Shown piece after piece: positions 1 to 8,623 of a stretch of DNA of 64,000 nt. Below the pieces are notes generated by a model. It was not told where the DNA came from. It worked only from the letters and a program-made list of their open reading frames with translations, and ran no database searches. Position 1 is the stretch's first letter; each line of letters begins with the position of its first letter. The DNA comes from Bradyrhizobium aeschynomenes. GTDB lineage: Bacteria; Pseudomonadota; Alphaproteobacteria; Rhizobiales; Xanthobacteraceae. A program made the position numbers and the translations under genes. Where the stretch lies: NCBI RefSeq assembly GCF_013178945.1, contig NZ_JABFDM010000005.1, positions 124,001 to 188,000 on the forward strand, read 5' to 3'.

Positions 1-44
1 TGAACAAGCAGCTGATGACGGAAGCCGGCTTCGTAGCCAAGTAA
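1..44 (+). CDS. 3' end of TctC-type tricarboxylate-binding protein (partial)
   Basis: Only the last 13 codons are inside the window; the reading frame ends NKQLMTEAGFVAK and stops with TAA at 42-44. The downstream tctB-tctA genes on the same strand make this most likely the C-terminus of the periplasmic solute-binding (Bug/TctC) subunit of a tripartite tricarboxylate transporter, since that gene normally opens the operon. The identification rests mainly on gene order; the peptide alone is too short to prove it. Confidence 0.6.
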   Translation, partial: NKQLMTEAGFVAK

Positions 45-76
45 GGCCGGCGAAGCCGAGGGGATGAGGAAGATCG

Positions 77-619
77 ATGTCCAACGCTGAGCTCGAGATC
101 GCTGTCGACGATCCGACGGCGCCGGAGGAGAATTCTCCGGCCGTCACCTCCAACCGGACCGTCGACGTCGGAGTGTCGCTGCTGCTGCTCGGGCTCGCTG
201 TTCTGCTCGCCTGGGACAATTGGCGGACCGGCGCGTCCTGGGACTCGACCGGTCCCGAGCCCGGCTACTTCCCGTTCTATCTGTCGGTAATCCTCGGCGG
301 CGCCAGCCTCTACGGAATCGGCGCCGCCTTCCTGTCGAGCAAGGAAGCGCGCGAGACCTTCGTGACGCGGGCGCAGCTGCGACGCGTGATGGCGGTATTC
401 GTGCCGACGCTGCTTTTCTGCATGGCCATGCAGTTTCTCGGCATCTACGTGGCGAGCTTTCTCCTGATCGCCGGCTTCATGCGGGTCGTCGGCAAGATCG
501 CGATCTGGAAATCGCTGCTCACGGCATTCCTGTTCAGTGCCGTGATGTTCGTGACCTTCGACGTCGTGTTCGACGTGATCATGCCCAAGGGACCGCTCGA
601 AGCGGCCTTCGGGTACTAA
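77..619 (+). CDS. tctB: tripartite tricarboxylate transporter small membrane subunit, TctB family
   Basis: 180-residue protein with four hydrophobic segments (about residues 31-47, 70-88, 106-128 and 140-165), the normal size and topology of TctB, the small subunit of secondary carriers that work with a periplasmic binding protein. The first 30 residues are acidic and soluble. ATG at 77 is preceded by an AGGA-rich ribosome site. It lies 32 bp after the partial tctC-like gene and 120 bp before tctA, so the three form one operon. The substrate (citrate, tricarboxylates or other organic acids) cannot be read from the sequence. Confidence 0.85.
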   Translation: MSNAELEIAVDDPTAPEENSPAVTSNRTVDVGVSLLLLGLAVLLAWDNWRTGASWDSTGPEPGYFPFYLSVILGGASLYGIGAAFLSSKEARETFVTRAQLRRVMAVFVPTLLFCMAMQFLGIYVASFLLIAGFMRVVGKIAIWKSLLTAFLFSAVMFVTFDVVFDVIMPKGPLEAAFGY

Positions 620-635
620 CCACCGGTCTCTCTCC

Positions 636-720
636 CGTCATTGCGAGGAGCGAAGCGACGAAGCAATCCAGGGCTGCGCATTCGACTCTGGATTGCTTCG
701 CTGCGCTCGCAAAGACGAGG
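636..720. repeat. palindromic intergenic repeat between tctB and tctA
   Basis: Two arms, about 640-672 and 689-712, are near-perfect inverted copies (ATTGCGAGGAGCGAAGC against GCTTCGCTGCGCTCGCAA, with CAATCCAG/CTGGATTG inside). The element can fold into a long hairpin on either strand. It is a typical REP/BIME-like mobile repeat. It sits inside the transporter operon and may stabilise or attenuate the tctB-tctA transcript; that role is inference. Confidence 0.8.
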
Positions 721-739
721 AAACAGTTGGATTGAAATC

Positions 740-2260
740 ATGGAAGCCTTGGGTCTCCTGCTGCACGGGTTCGCGGTCCTTCTGACCTGGAAGACGCTGC
801 TCTTGATGATGGTCGGGCTCGTGCTCGGCGTGTTCGTCGGCGTGCTGCCAGGGCTCGGCGGTCCCAACGGCGTCGCCATCCTGCTGCCGCTGACTTTCTC
901 GATGGATCCGACCTCGGCCATCGTGATGCTGTCCTGCATCTATTGGGGCGCGCTGTTCGGCGGCGCCATCACCTCGATCCTGTTCAACATCCCCGGCGAG
1001 GCCTGGTCTGTCGCGACCACCTTCGACGGTTATCCGATGGCACAGCAGGGCAAGGCTGCGGAGGCGCTGACGGCGGCGTTCACCTCGTCCTTCATCGGCT
1101 CGCTGGTCGCGGTGATGCTGATCACCTTCCTGGCGCCATGGATCTCGTCCTTCGCCCTGAAGTTCGGCCCGCCAGAGTTCTTCGCCGTCTATCTGCTCAC
1201 CTTCTGCTCGTTCGTCGGTCTGGGGCGCGAGGACAAGCACAAGACTGTCATCGCGATGGCGCTCGGCCTGCTGCTCGCCGGCGTCGGCATGGACACCGTC
1301 TCCGGCCAGTTGCGCATGACCTTCGGCTCGACCGATCTCTTGCGCGGGATCAACTTCCTCGTCGCCGTCATCGGCCTGTTCGGCATCAGCGAGATCCTGC
1401 TGACGATGGAGGAGCGCCTGGCGCTGCGCGGCCACGCCGCATCGATCTCGCTCCGCACGGTGCTCGCCGTCTGGAAGGACCTGCCGAAATACTGGATGAC
1501 ACTGTTCCGCTCCTCGGTGATCGGCTGCTGGCTCGGCATCACGCCGGGCGGCGCGATCGCGGCCTCCTTCATGGGCTATAACCTCGCCAAGCGCTTCTCC
1601 AAGGACCAGGACAGCTTTGGCAAGGGCCGCATCGAGGGCGTGTTCGCGCCGGAGACGGCCGCGCATGCCTCGGGCACCGCGGCGCTGCTGCCGATGTTGG
1701 CGCTCGGCATTCCCGGCTCGGGGACAGCAGCGATCCTGCTTGGCGGCCTGATGGTCTGGGGCCTCAATCCCGGCCCGCTCTTGTTTGTGGAGCACAAGGA
1801 CTTCGTTTGGGGCCTGATCGCCTCGATGTATCTTGGCAACGTCGTCGGTCTCGTGCTGGTGCTCTCGACGGTGCCGATCTTCGCCTCGATCCTGCGTGTG
1901 CCGTTCGCGGCGGTGGCCCCGATGATCGTGGTGTCCTGCGCGATCGGCGCCTACGCGATCCAGAACGCGATGTTCGACGTCTGGCTGATGCTCGGTTTCG
2001 GTGTCGTCGGCTACGTCTTCAAGAAGATCAAGATTCCGCTGGCGCCGTTCACGCTGGCGCTGGTGCTCGGCAGCCGCGCCGAGGACGCCTTCCGGCAGTC
2101 GATGATCATCTCGGGCGGCAACATGAAGGTGTTCTGGGCGAACGGTCTCGTCGGCACCATCACGACGCTCGCGATCGTGCTGCTGTTCTGGCCGTTGATC
2201 GACCGGCTGGTGGCGAGCGTCAGTAAGTCGACACCGCCGGCAGCGAAGGCTGAGGCGTAG
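740..2260 (+). CDS. tctA: tripartite tricarboxylate transporter large permease subunit, TctA family
   Basis: 506-residue, very hydrophobic protein with about 11-12 membrane segments. It carries the two glycine-rich family signatures, one near residues 35-45 (GVLPGLGGPNG) and one near residues 320-345 (alternating HASGTAALLPML and LGIPGSGTAAILLGG). It is the membrane channel of the carrier formed with TctB and TctC. The reading frame is open upstream to 641, but that part runs through the palindromic repeat, so I chose the ATG at 740, which begins a normal TctA N-terminus (MEALGLLLHGF). Length agrees with the family. Confidence 0.92.
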   Translation: MEALGLLLHGFAVLLTWKTLLLMMVGLVLGVFVGVLPGLGGPNGVAILLPLTFSMDPTSAIVMLSCIYWGALFGGAITSILFNIPGEAWSVATTFDGYPMAQQGKAAEALTAAFTSSFIGSLVAVMLITFLAPWISSFALKFGPPEFFAVYLLTFCSFVGLGREDKHKTVIAMALGLLLAGVGMDTVSGQLRMTFGSTDLLRGINFLVAVIGLFGISEILLTMEERLALRGHAASISLRTVLAVWKDLPKYWMTLFRSSVIGCWLGITPGGAIAASFMGYNLAKRFSKDQDSFGKGRIEGVFAPETAAHASGTAALLPMLALGIPGSGTAAILLGGLMVWGLNPGPLLFVEHKDFVWGLIASMYLGNVVGLVLVLSTVPIFASILRVPFAAVAPMIVVSCAIGAYAIQNAMFDVWLMLGFGVVGYVFKKIKIPLAPFTLALVLGSRAEDAFRQSMIISGGNMKVFWANGLVGTITTLAIVLLFWPLIDRLVASVSKSTPPAAKAEA

Positions 2261-2313
2261 GTGACGCCGAGCTACTAGGTTATCGCGATAACAGCGGTGC
2301 TAATGAGTGAATC

Positions 2314-2400
2314 CGTCATGCCCGGGCTCGTCCCGGGCATCCACGTCGCGCTCAGCGTGCCGAACCGCGTGGATGGCCGGGACAAGCCCGGCCATGACGA
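2314..2400. repeat. REP-type palindrome (CGTCATGCCCGGGC class)
   Basis: Short mosaic palindrome: CGTCATGCCCGGGC then GCCCGGGCATCCACG, a variable centre, then CGTGGATGGCCGGG and AAGCCCGGCCATGACG. The outer ends are inverted copies of each other. The same element recurs at about 9.87, 10.85, 23.0 and 40.6 kb. It occupies most of the 215-bp gap between the convergent tctA and autotransporter genes, where I see no other feature. Confidence 0.85.
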
Positions 2401-2475
2401 CAGGGAGAGAGGCGAGCGAAACTCTGTCAGATGCGATCGCGTTGCATGCTGGCAAGGTGAGCGCCACACCGGCTC

Positions 2476-5400
2476 TCACCACGCGTAGCGCACTGTCCCC
2501 TTGCCGGCATACGACCGCGTCACGTTCGACACTTCGCTCTCGAACGTCGCCATCGCGCTCCAGCCGTTCAGCCAGTTCATCTCGATTGAGGTCGTGGTCA
2601 ATGCAGAGTCGCGCGCCTGCGCTGCGCCGTTGACGACGAAGCTCGCGCCGGGCAGCGTCTGGAACGTCGCGGCTACGGAGCGATCGGGATTGAAGTCGTG
2701 AGCCCAGGCGAGGCGGCCGCGCAAGGTGAGATTGCCGTCTGCCAGTGCATAGGATTTGTCGGAGCGCAGGCCGAGCTCGGTGCGCGTGTCGGTGACGGTC
2801 TTCCCAGCGTAGGTCAGGGCGAAGGTCGCGGCGCCGGCGGTGGCCTGTTCGATAAAAGTGGGCAGGCGCAAGCTGGTCACCTGCGCTGCCGCATAGGGTG
2901 TGACTCCGATGCCGCCAAGCGGCGCGACGAAACGCGTGCCGCCCTCGATGCGGCCGGTCCACGCATTGGCCTGATAGCTCGCGCGTAAGCGATCGGTGCC
3001 GGAGATGGTGACGGTGCGGTCGGTGGTGACGTCCTGCCAACCGTAAGCCAGCGCGGCCCTCAGATAGTTCGGACCAATGTGATGATGCAGATAGGCGCCG
3101 GCCTGGAACAGGTCTGAACGGCCGGAGCCGAGACCGTTGACGCTGAAGCTGGTGCCGCCTCCGGCGAGGGCGAAGCCCGCGATGGTGCGCGGCGCGATCC
3201 GATAATCGGCGCCGACGGCGGTGCCGGCAAGGCGGCTGGTGGTGTCGTTGGAGCCGACGGTGACGTTGCCGCTGGTCGATTGCGAGCCGCCGAAGCCGGC
3301 CGCCCAGACGTTCCAGCGTTGTGCAAAATCCGCAGGTCGCTCGTCCGACAGCATCGCGAAGGCGTCGGTGCGCTTGCGAGTCGCATCGGCGTAGCTGATC
3401 GCGCCGCCGCCTTGGCGTTGGGCGAAGGGATCGGTGAGCAGGCCGGCGAATTGGCTCATGGCGTTGAAGGTGGTCTGCTGCACGCCCGTGGCGGTCTCGC
3501 CGGAGGCCTCTGTCAGACCAGCCTGATTCAACCGGCCGAACACGAGCGGAATGTCGCCGGTACGATCGAAGTAGGCGGACAACGTGTCGCCCACCGCCTT
3601 CTGGTTGCCGCTGAGGCCGCCGGGCAGGGCAAACGCGAGGATCAGGTCGAGATAGACGTTGTTGGCGTCGTAGCTCAGGCTGGTCTTGAAGCCGGAAGGC
3701 AGGTTGGTCTTCACGACCGATCCGAAGCTGCCGGAGATGCCGCCGCTGGTCGTCAGGATAGTGTAGCGCTTGTCGACATAGCCGCCGGTGCCGAACACGG
3801 CGTTGACAGTCGCACCGCCGAGGGAGGCAGATCCACTCACGCCGGCGAACGAAGCCGTCGTCGGATCGAGCTGCACCAGATAGTACGCGCCCGACTGGAA
3901 GGCGAGATTGCCGATGATGGTCATCGACGAGCCGGCGGTGCCGTTACCCGGCGCCAGCGTGCCGCCATTGTTGATGCTCACCGTCATCGGCGGATCGACG
4001 AGACCCGCGCCCATCAGCGTGCCGCCGGCATTGACCGTCACGCCCGAGGTATTGGTGATGGCGCCGGCGACTTCGAGCACGCCGCCATTGATGATCGTGG
4101 CGCCGGTGTAGTTGCTCGTGCCGGTGAGCGTCATCCGTCCGGTGCCGGTCTTGGTGAAGCCGCCGCTGCCGGAGATCGCGCCGGAGAAGCTGGTATTGCC
4201 GTTGTTGCCGCCCGCCGTCAGCATTGCCGCGCCGAGCAGGACATTGCCGCTGCCCGCGAGCGAGCCGATGGCCTGATCGAAGCCGTTGAGATCGAGCGTC
4301 GCGCCTGACGCGATCATGAACGCGCTGGCCGAGGCGAGCACGCCCGAGGCGCCGGCCTGCAAGGTGCCGGCACTGATCGTCGTCGCGCCGGTGTAGGTGG
4401 TCGCTCCGTCGAACCGCATCGTCCCGGTGCCGACCTTGGTGAAGCCGCCGCTGCCGGAGATCGTGCCGAGGAAGCTCGTGCTGGTATTGTCACCGCCCGA
4501 TGTCAGCGTGCCCGCGCCGAGCAGCACGGCGCCGCCGCCGGTGAGCGAGGCGATGGTCTGGTTGAAGCCGTTGAGATCGAGCGTTGTGCCGCTATCGACC
4601 TCGAAAGAGCTCAAAGGTGCGAATGCGCCGGCCGCGCCCGCGCGCAGCGTGCCGCCATCGACGATGGTCAGGCCGCTGTAGGTGTTGGTGCCGCTGAGCG
4701 TGAGGAGGCCGGGGCCGCTCTTGACGAAGGTGCCGCTGCCCGAAATCGTGCCAGAGAACACCGCGGCTCCGCCATTATCGCCGATCGCGAGCGATCCGTT
4801 GCTCCCGAGCAGCACGTTGCCGCTGCCGCTGAGCCCACCGATGGTCTGGCCCGTGCCATCGATATCGAGCGTCGCACCTGTCGCGATCATGTAGCTGCTG
4901 GCGACCGAGAGAACGCCGGACGCGCCGGTCCGAAGCGTGCCGCCGCTGACGAGGGTGTCGCCGGCATAGCTGGTGACCCCGTTCAGCGTGAGGACTCCGG
5001 TGCCGAGCTTGGTCAGGCCGCCGCTGCCGGAGATCGTGCCGTTGAGCGTGGCGTTGTTGCCATTGGTATCGAAGCTGCCGCCGCCGGCGTTGAGCGTGAT
5101 ATTGCGGCTGGAGCTGAAGCCCGCGAGAACTTGCAGTGTGCCGCCGCCGAACGACAGCCCGCCGGAGGCCGCGCCGAGATTGGCATCGGAGGAGACCGCA
5201 AGCGTGCCCTGGTTGATCGCCCAGGGCGTGACGGTGGCCGTGGTGCCGGTCAACGTCCAGGTGCTGGTGCCGGTCTTCACGAAGCTCGAGAAGCCCTGAT
5301 ACTGCGCCGAGCCGCCGATGCTGGAGACATCGAATGTGCCGTTCGCCGCGCCACCCAGCCGGAACGTGTCGCTGCCGGTGCCGACCACGTTGCCGTTGAT

Positions 5401-6450
5401 GATCGAGCTCGCCCAGATCTCCAGCACGTTGCTGCCGCCGGTGAAGGTGATGGCGTTGGCGTCGAACAAGGGATCGCTGCTCAAATTGGATCCCGCCGAG
5501 ATCGCGCCGCTGTTGATGATGGTGAGATTGGCCCCGCGCACGCCGTCGCCCGCTGACCCGAACACGCCATCATCAGTTGCGCCGCCGTTGTTCTGGCCGA
5601 CGCCGCGGACACCTGTCGCGCCTCCAGCAATGCTGCCGGAATTGATCAGCGTGCCGCCGGTCGCGAAGACGACGCCCGCGCCACCATTGCCTCCGTCCCC
5701 GCCCGCGTTGGTCTGGATGCTGTTGAGAGCATTGCCGCCGTCGCCGCCATTGCCGCCGGTGATGCTGCCGGAATTGGTGAGAACGCCCGTGCCGGTCAGA
5801 TAGACGCCGTAGCCGCCATCGCCGCCGGCGCCGCCGTGCCCATTGTTGTTGGCCGTGCCGCCCGGGCCGCCGATGCCACCGGCGATCGCGCCGGTGTTGG
5901 TGTAGTTGAGGCCAGTGCCGTCGAGGACGAGCCCATAGCCGGCTGCGCCGCCGCCGCCGCCGCCCCAGCTCAGGCTGGCGGAGCCGCCGCGTCCCCCATA
6001 GCCGCCGGTAATGGTCGCGGTATTGCTGCCGTCCGTCGTGACCACCGCACCATGAGCGCCGCCACCGCCGCCGCCGCCGCTCGACGTGCCGCCGCCGCCC
6101 TGGCCGGCATTCCCCTGTTCGCCCGGCGCTACGCCGCCCCGGCCGCCGCTGAACGCGCCGGAGTAATCGCCACCACCGTCACCGCCGATCGCGCCCGCGC
6201 CGCCGCCGCCGCCCCCTTGCGTGATGTTGCTGCCTGCAACACCATTCGCTCCGGTGCCGGTTGCCGAACTGGCGCCGCTGTTGCTGATGCCGTTGACGTT
6301 GCCGCCAGAGCCGCCGCTGGTCGCCTGGGCGAGCGCTGGGCTTGCCAGTGCGAGCGGTAGCAGCGCAGTGGTCGCCGTGAGCCAATGCAGGCGGGTCCGT
6401 CGGAGAGAACCGGCCGCACGCTCGGTGTTCGATGTTTCTGGAATCAGCAC
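2476..6450 (-). CDS. large autotransporter (type Va secretion) with beta-strand repeat passenger
   Basis: 1324-residue surface protein. Residues 1-42 are a signal peptide with a basic start, a hydrophobic core and an ASPALAQA cleavage region. Residues about 43-330 are extremely Gly/Asn-rich (GGxGGxGG). Residues about 380-830 hold at least four autotransporter-associated beta-strand repeats of roughly 100 residues (GSGGxTKxGTGxLTLxG ... YxGxTxxxxGTLxAG). Residues about 1040-1324 form the C-terminal autotransporter barrel, ending in an aromatic residue (VRYAW). The passenger should form a beta-helix on the cell surface and may serve adhesion or biofilm; no protease or lipase motif was seen. It is monocistronic. 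The repeat DNA is prone to copy-number change. Confidence 0.9.
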   Translation of the reverse strand: MLIPETSNTERAAGSLRRTRLHWLTATTALLPLALASPALAQATSGGSGGNVNGISNSGASSATGTGANGVAGSNITQGGGGGGAGAIGGDGGGDYSGAFSGGRGGVAPGEQGNAGQGGGGTSSGGGGGGGAHGAVVTTDGSNTATITGGYGGRGGSASLSWGGGGGGAAGYGLVLDGTGLNYTNTGAIAGGIGGPGGTANNNGHGGAGGDGGYGVYLTGTGVLTNSGSITGGNGGDGGNALNSIQTNAGGDGGNGGAGVVFATGGTLINSGSIAGGATGVRGVGQNNGGATDDGVFGSAGDGVRGANLTIINSGAISAGSNLSSDPLFDANAITFTGGSNVLEIWASSIINGNVVGTGSDTFRLGGAANGTFDVSSIGGSAQYQGFSSFVKTGTSTWTLTGTTATVTPWAINQGTLAVSSDANLGAASGGLSFGGGTLQVLAGFSSSRNITLNAGGGSFDTNGNNATLNGTISGSGGLTKLGTGVLTLNGVTSYAGDTLVSGGTLRTGASGVLSVASSYMIATGATLDIDGTGQTIGGLSGSGNVLLGSNGSLAIGDNGGAAVFSGTISGSGTFVKSGPGLLTLSGTNTYSGLTIVDGGTLRAGAAGAFAPLSSFEVDSGTTLDLNGFNQTIASLTGGGAVLLGAGTLTSGGDNTSTSFLGTISGSGGFTKVGTGTMRFDGATTYTGATTISAGTLQAGASGVLASASAFMIASGATLDLNGFDQAIGSLAGSGNVLLGAAMLTAGGNNGNTSFSGAISGSGGFTKTGTGRMTLTGTSNYTGATIINGGVLEVAGAITNTSGVTVNAGGTLMGAGLVDPPMTVSINNGGTLAPGNGTAGSSMTIIGNLAFQSGAYYLVQLDPTTASFAGVSGSASLGGATVNAVFGTGGYVDKRYTILTTSGGISGSFGSVVKTNLPSGFKTSLSYDANNVYLDLILAFALPGGLSGNQKAVGDTLSAYFDRTGDIPLVFGRLNQAGLTEASGETATGVQQTTFNAMSQFAGLLTDPFAQRQGGGAISYADATRKRTDAFAMLSDERPADFAQRWNVWAAGFGGSQSTSGNVTVGSNDTTSRLAGTAVGADYRIAPRTIAGFALAGGGTSFSVNGLGSGRSDLFQAGAYLHHHIGPNYLRAALAYGWQDVTTDRTVTISGTDRLRASYQANAWTGRIEGGTRFVAPLGGIGVTPYAAAQVTSLRLPTFIEQATAGAATFALTYAGKTVTDTRTELGLRSDKSYALADGNLTLRGRLAWAHDFNPDRSVAATFQTLPGASFVVNGAAQARDSALTTTSIEMNWLNGWSAMATFESEVSNVTRSYAGKGTVRYAW

Positions 6451-6739
6451 GCCAGCCCTTTGCGCAACGCGATGTCAGGCCAGTGCCGATCGACGGACAG
6501 AGGCCGTCATCCAAAGCACGCAAAATTGCGGAGACGGGAACTGTGACTTTTTGGGTGAATAGCGCGGCAGAGCCGTTCTCAGCCGGACTGTGGCACCGCC
6601 GCCACGTTCACGAGCAGCTGGATTGACTGCGCCGGACCATTGTTCGATTCGCTCCGGCGCTTCTCCAGAGGTTGTGTCTTTGCGATGACAGCATTTTAGG
6701 CAGAGCGGTGGTAGGCTTCATTCATGGGCAGATTTCGTC

Positions 6740-6835
6740 CTGCTCAGCGTGGTGACGCCGCATGGATGGTCATCGCGCCCTGATGTTTCCTCCCGAGACG
6801 ATCTCTTGCCCGGCGCTTGCGTCGGGCTTTTTTTT
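6740..6835 (+). ncRNA. candidate trans-acting small RNA in the 6451-6974 gap
   Basis: This gap of over 500 bp has no credible protein gene. It contains a 10-bp stem (GCGTGGTGAC at 6747-6756 with GTCATCGCGC at 6769-6778, two G-U pairs, 12-nt loop). An unpaired stretch with the anti-Shine-Dalgarno-like sequence TTTCCTCCC (6786-6794) follows, and then a strong intrinsic terminator. This hairpin, CCUCCC, terminator layout is typical of Hfq-dependent rhizobial sRNAs such as the AbcR group. The 5' end is a guess and no clear promoter was found, so this is inference from structure. Confidence 0.5.
6808..6835 (+). terminator. strong intrinsic terminator with no protein gene upstream
   Basis: Stem of 8 bp (GCCCGGCG/CGTCGGGC, one G-T pair) with a 4-nt loop at 6808-6827, followed directly by eight T residues at 6828-6835. 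The nearest upstream plus-strand protein gene is tctA, more than 4 kb away, so it most likely ends the small RNA proposed here. Confidence 0.8.
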
Positions 6836-6974
6836 GCGCACGGTTCGATCGCTGAATTCAGCGTGTTTCAGCTCATTCGGGAGCAGAAAAGCAAAAGCCC
6901 TCGTCCGGCTGATCGAACGAAGGCTTCATCGGGAAACATTGCCAGGACGCGATTGAACTCGCGTCAGCTTGTTC

Positions 6975-7136
6975 TCAGTTGACGGTTTCCTCGACCGGCA
7001 TGTGGTACCAGTCGGACTCGTTGTCGAGCATCGTCTCGTCAAACGGAAGAGCACTGCCGTGGTTCAGGGCAGCCGCGTTGACGTCGCGAACCATGTCCAT
7101 CGCCGTCAGAAACTCGTTCAACTCGGATGCGCTCAT
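6975..7136 (-). CDS. small acidic hypothetical protein (53 aa)
   Basis: 53-residue soluble protein starting MSASELNEFL and ending MPVEETVN, rich in Asp/Glu and Asn. The ATG at 7136 has a good ribosome site (GAGGAG, about 9 nt upstream), which favours it over the longer in-frame start at 7232. There is no signal peptide, membrane segment or recognised motif. It stands alone between the sRNA candidate and the CoA-transferase gene. I do not recognise the family; the strong ribosome site is the main evidence that it is real. Confidence 0.55.
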   Translation of the reverse strand: MSASELNEFLTAMDMVRDVNAAALNHGSALPFDETMLDNESDWYHMPVEETVN

Positions 7137-7304
7137 GACCCCGTTACTCCTCACGCCCGCGGGCCACTTCAGGTCCGCGTCAACTGATGAGAAGAGATTA
7201 ACGCGGTCTTGCCTTGGCCTCAATCCGGTCAAGGTGGAAGTTCCAACGTGGTGACATCTGGGCCACAGCGGCGGAATGCCACGGCTCAGTCATATTGCAC
7301 CTGC

Positions 7305-8495
7305 TCACACCACCCGATGCAGCCGGAGATCGGCGATTTCGCCGTCAGTGAAGCCGAACTCGGCGAGGATCTCCTCGGTCTGCTCGCCGAACTCCGGCGG
7401 CCGCGCCGCCATACGGCTCGGCGTGCGCGACAACGTGAAGGGCTGCGCCACCAGCGTGATGTCGCGTCCGTCGTCGCTCGGCACGGGCTTGGCCATGCCG
7501 AGATGCTTCACCTGCGGATCGTCGAACATCTGATCGATCGCGTAGATCGGCCCGCAGGGCACGCCGGCGGCGTTGAGCTCGGCGACCCATTGCTCGCTGG
7601 TCTTGGCCAGCGTGCGCGCGTTGATTTCGGCGTTCAGCGCGTCACGGTTCTTCGATCGCGCCGGCGCCGTGGCGTAGTCCGGATTGTCGATCCATTCGGG
7701 CGCGCCGAGCGTCTGGCACAGCCGCTCCCAGATCCGCCCGCCGGTGGCGGCGATGTTGATGTAGCCGTCGGAGGTCTTGAAGACACCGGTCGGGATGCTG
7801 GTCGGATGGTTGTTGCCGGCCTGCGGCGCGACCTCTTTTTCCATCAGCCAGCGCGCAGCCTGGAAGTCGAGCATGAAGATCTGCGCCTGCAGCAGCGAGG
7901 TCTGCACCCACTGGCCCTCGCCGGAGACCTCGCGCTCGAGCAGCGCGGTGAGGATGCCCATCGCGCAGGACAGGCCCGCCGAGAGATCGGCGATCGGGAT
8001 GCCGGCGCGCATCGGGCCCTCGCCGGGCGCGCCGGTGATCGACATCAGCCCGCCCATGCCCTGCGCGATCTGGTCGAAGCCCGGCCGCTTGGAATAGGGG
8101 CCGTCCTGGCCGAAGCCGGAGATGCTGCCATAGACGATGCGCGGATTGACCTTGCGCACGGCCTCGTAGTCGATGCCGAGCTTGGTCTTCACGTCGGGAC
8201 GATAGTTCTCGATCACGACGTCGGCCTGCTTGGCGAGCCGCATGAACACGTCGACGCCCTTGGGGTCCTTCAGGTTCAGCGTCATCGCCCGCTTGTTGCG
8301 ATGCAGGTTCTGGAAGTCGGAACCGCGGCGCGGGCCGCCGAGCGCCTCGCCGCCGTCTTCCATCATGGCATCGATCTTGATGACGTTGGCGCCCCAGTCG
8401 GCGAACTGCCGCGCGCAGGTCGGGCCGGCGCGCACCCGCGTCAGATCGAGCACGGTGAAGCGGGACAGGGCTTTGGACGCGCGCGGAAAGGCCAT
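7305..8495 (-). CDS. CaiB/BaiF-family (type III) CoA-transferase
   Basis: 396-residue cytosolic enzyme expected to move CoA between a CoA thioester and a free acid. Family marks are visible: N-terminal LDLTRVRAGPTCARQFADWGA (first 15-30 residues), the adenine-binding stretch VIENYRPDVKTKLGIDYE, and the block RPGFDQIAQGMGG whose Asp is the expected acyl-anhydride nucleophile. Length is normal for formyl-CoA transferase relatives. The ATG at 8495 has GGAG 9 nt upstream; the alternative at 8522 has none. It closes the minus-strand aromatic/fatty-acid cluster after the PaaK-like ligase, which suggests a role in acid activation; the substrate is unknown. Confidence 0.88.
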   Translation of the reverse strand: MAFPRASKALSRFTVLDLTRVRAGPTCARQFADWGANVIKIDAMMEDGGEALGGPRRGSDFQNLHRNKRAMTLNLKDPKGVDVFMRLAKQADVVIENYRPDVKTKLGIDYEAVRKVNPRIVYGSISGFGQDGPYSKRPGFDQIAQGMGGLMSITGAPGEGPMRAGIPIADLSAGLSCAMGILTALLEREVSGEGQWVQTSLLQAQIFMLDFQAARWLMEKEVAPQAGNNHPTSIPTGVFKTSDGYINIAATGGRIWERLCQTLGAPEWIDNPDYATAPARSKNRDALNAEINARTLAKTSEQWVAELNAAGVPCGPIYAIDQMFDDPQVKHLGMAKPVPSDDGRDITLVAQPFTLSRTPSRMAARPPEFGEQTEEILAEFGFTDGEIADLRLHRVV

Positions 8496-8623
8496 GCGGA
8501 CGAACTCCAGGGAACGTGACATGGCTGTATAGGAGAGGGCGCGGGAGGCGACAATTGCGCATGGGACGTGCGCACGGCGCGGCTCATGCCGTCGCCGCAG
8601 GGCTTCGCCTCGGTTGCAGGACC

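Noticed and set aside
638-1795. Long frame on the minus strand through tctB-tctA
   Set aside because: High-GC DNA gives many long antisense frames; composition (Arg/Glu/Gln-rich, no motif) and the clear tctA on the plus strand make it a shadow.
3280-4308. 342-codon plus-strand frame inside the autotransporter gene
   Set aside because: It runs antisense to repeat coding DNA; the product is Ala/Arg/Glu-rich with no domain and no ribosome site.
6930-6980. Possible tRNA-like sequence near the 3' end of the small acidic gene
   Set aside because: No cloverleaf could be built from the sequence, and no acceptor or T-arm pairing is present.
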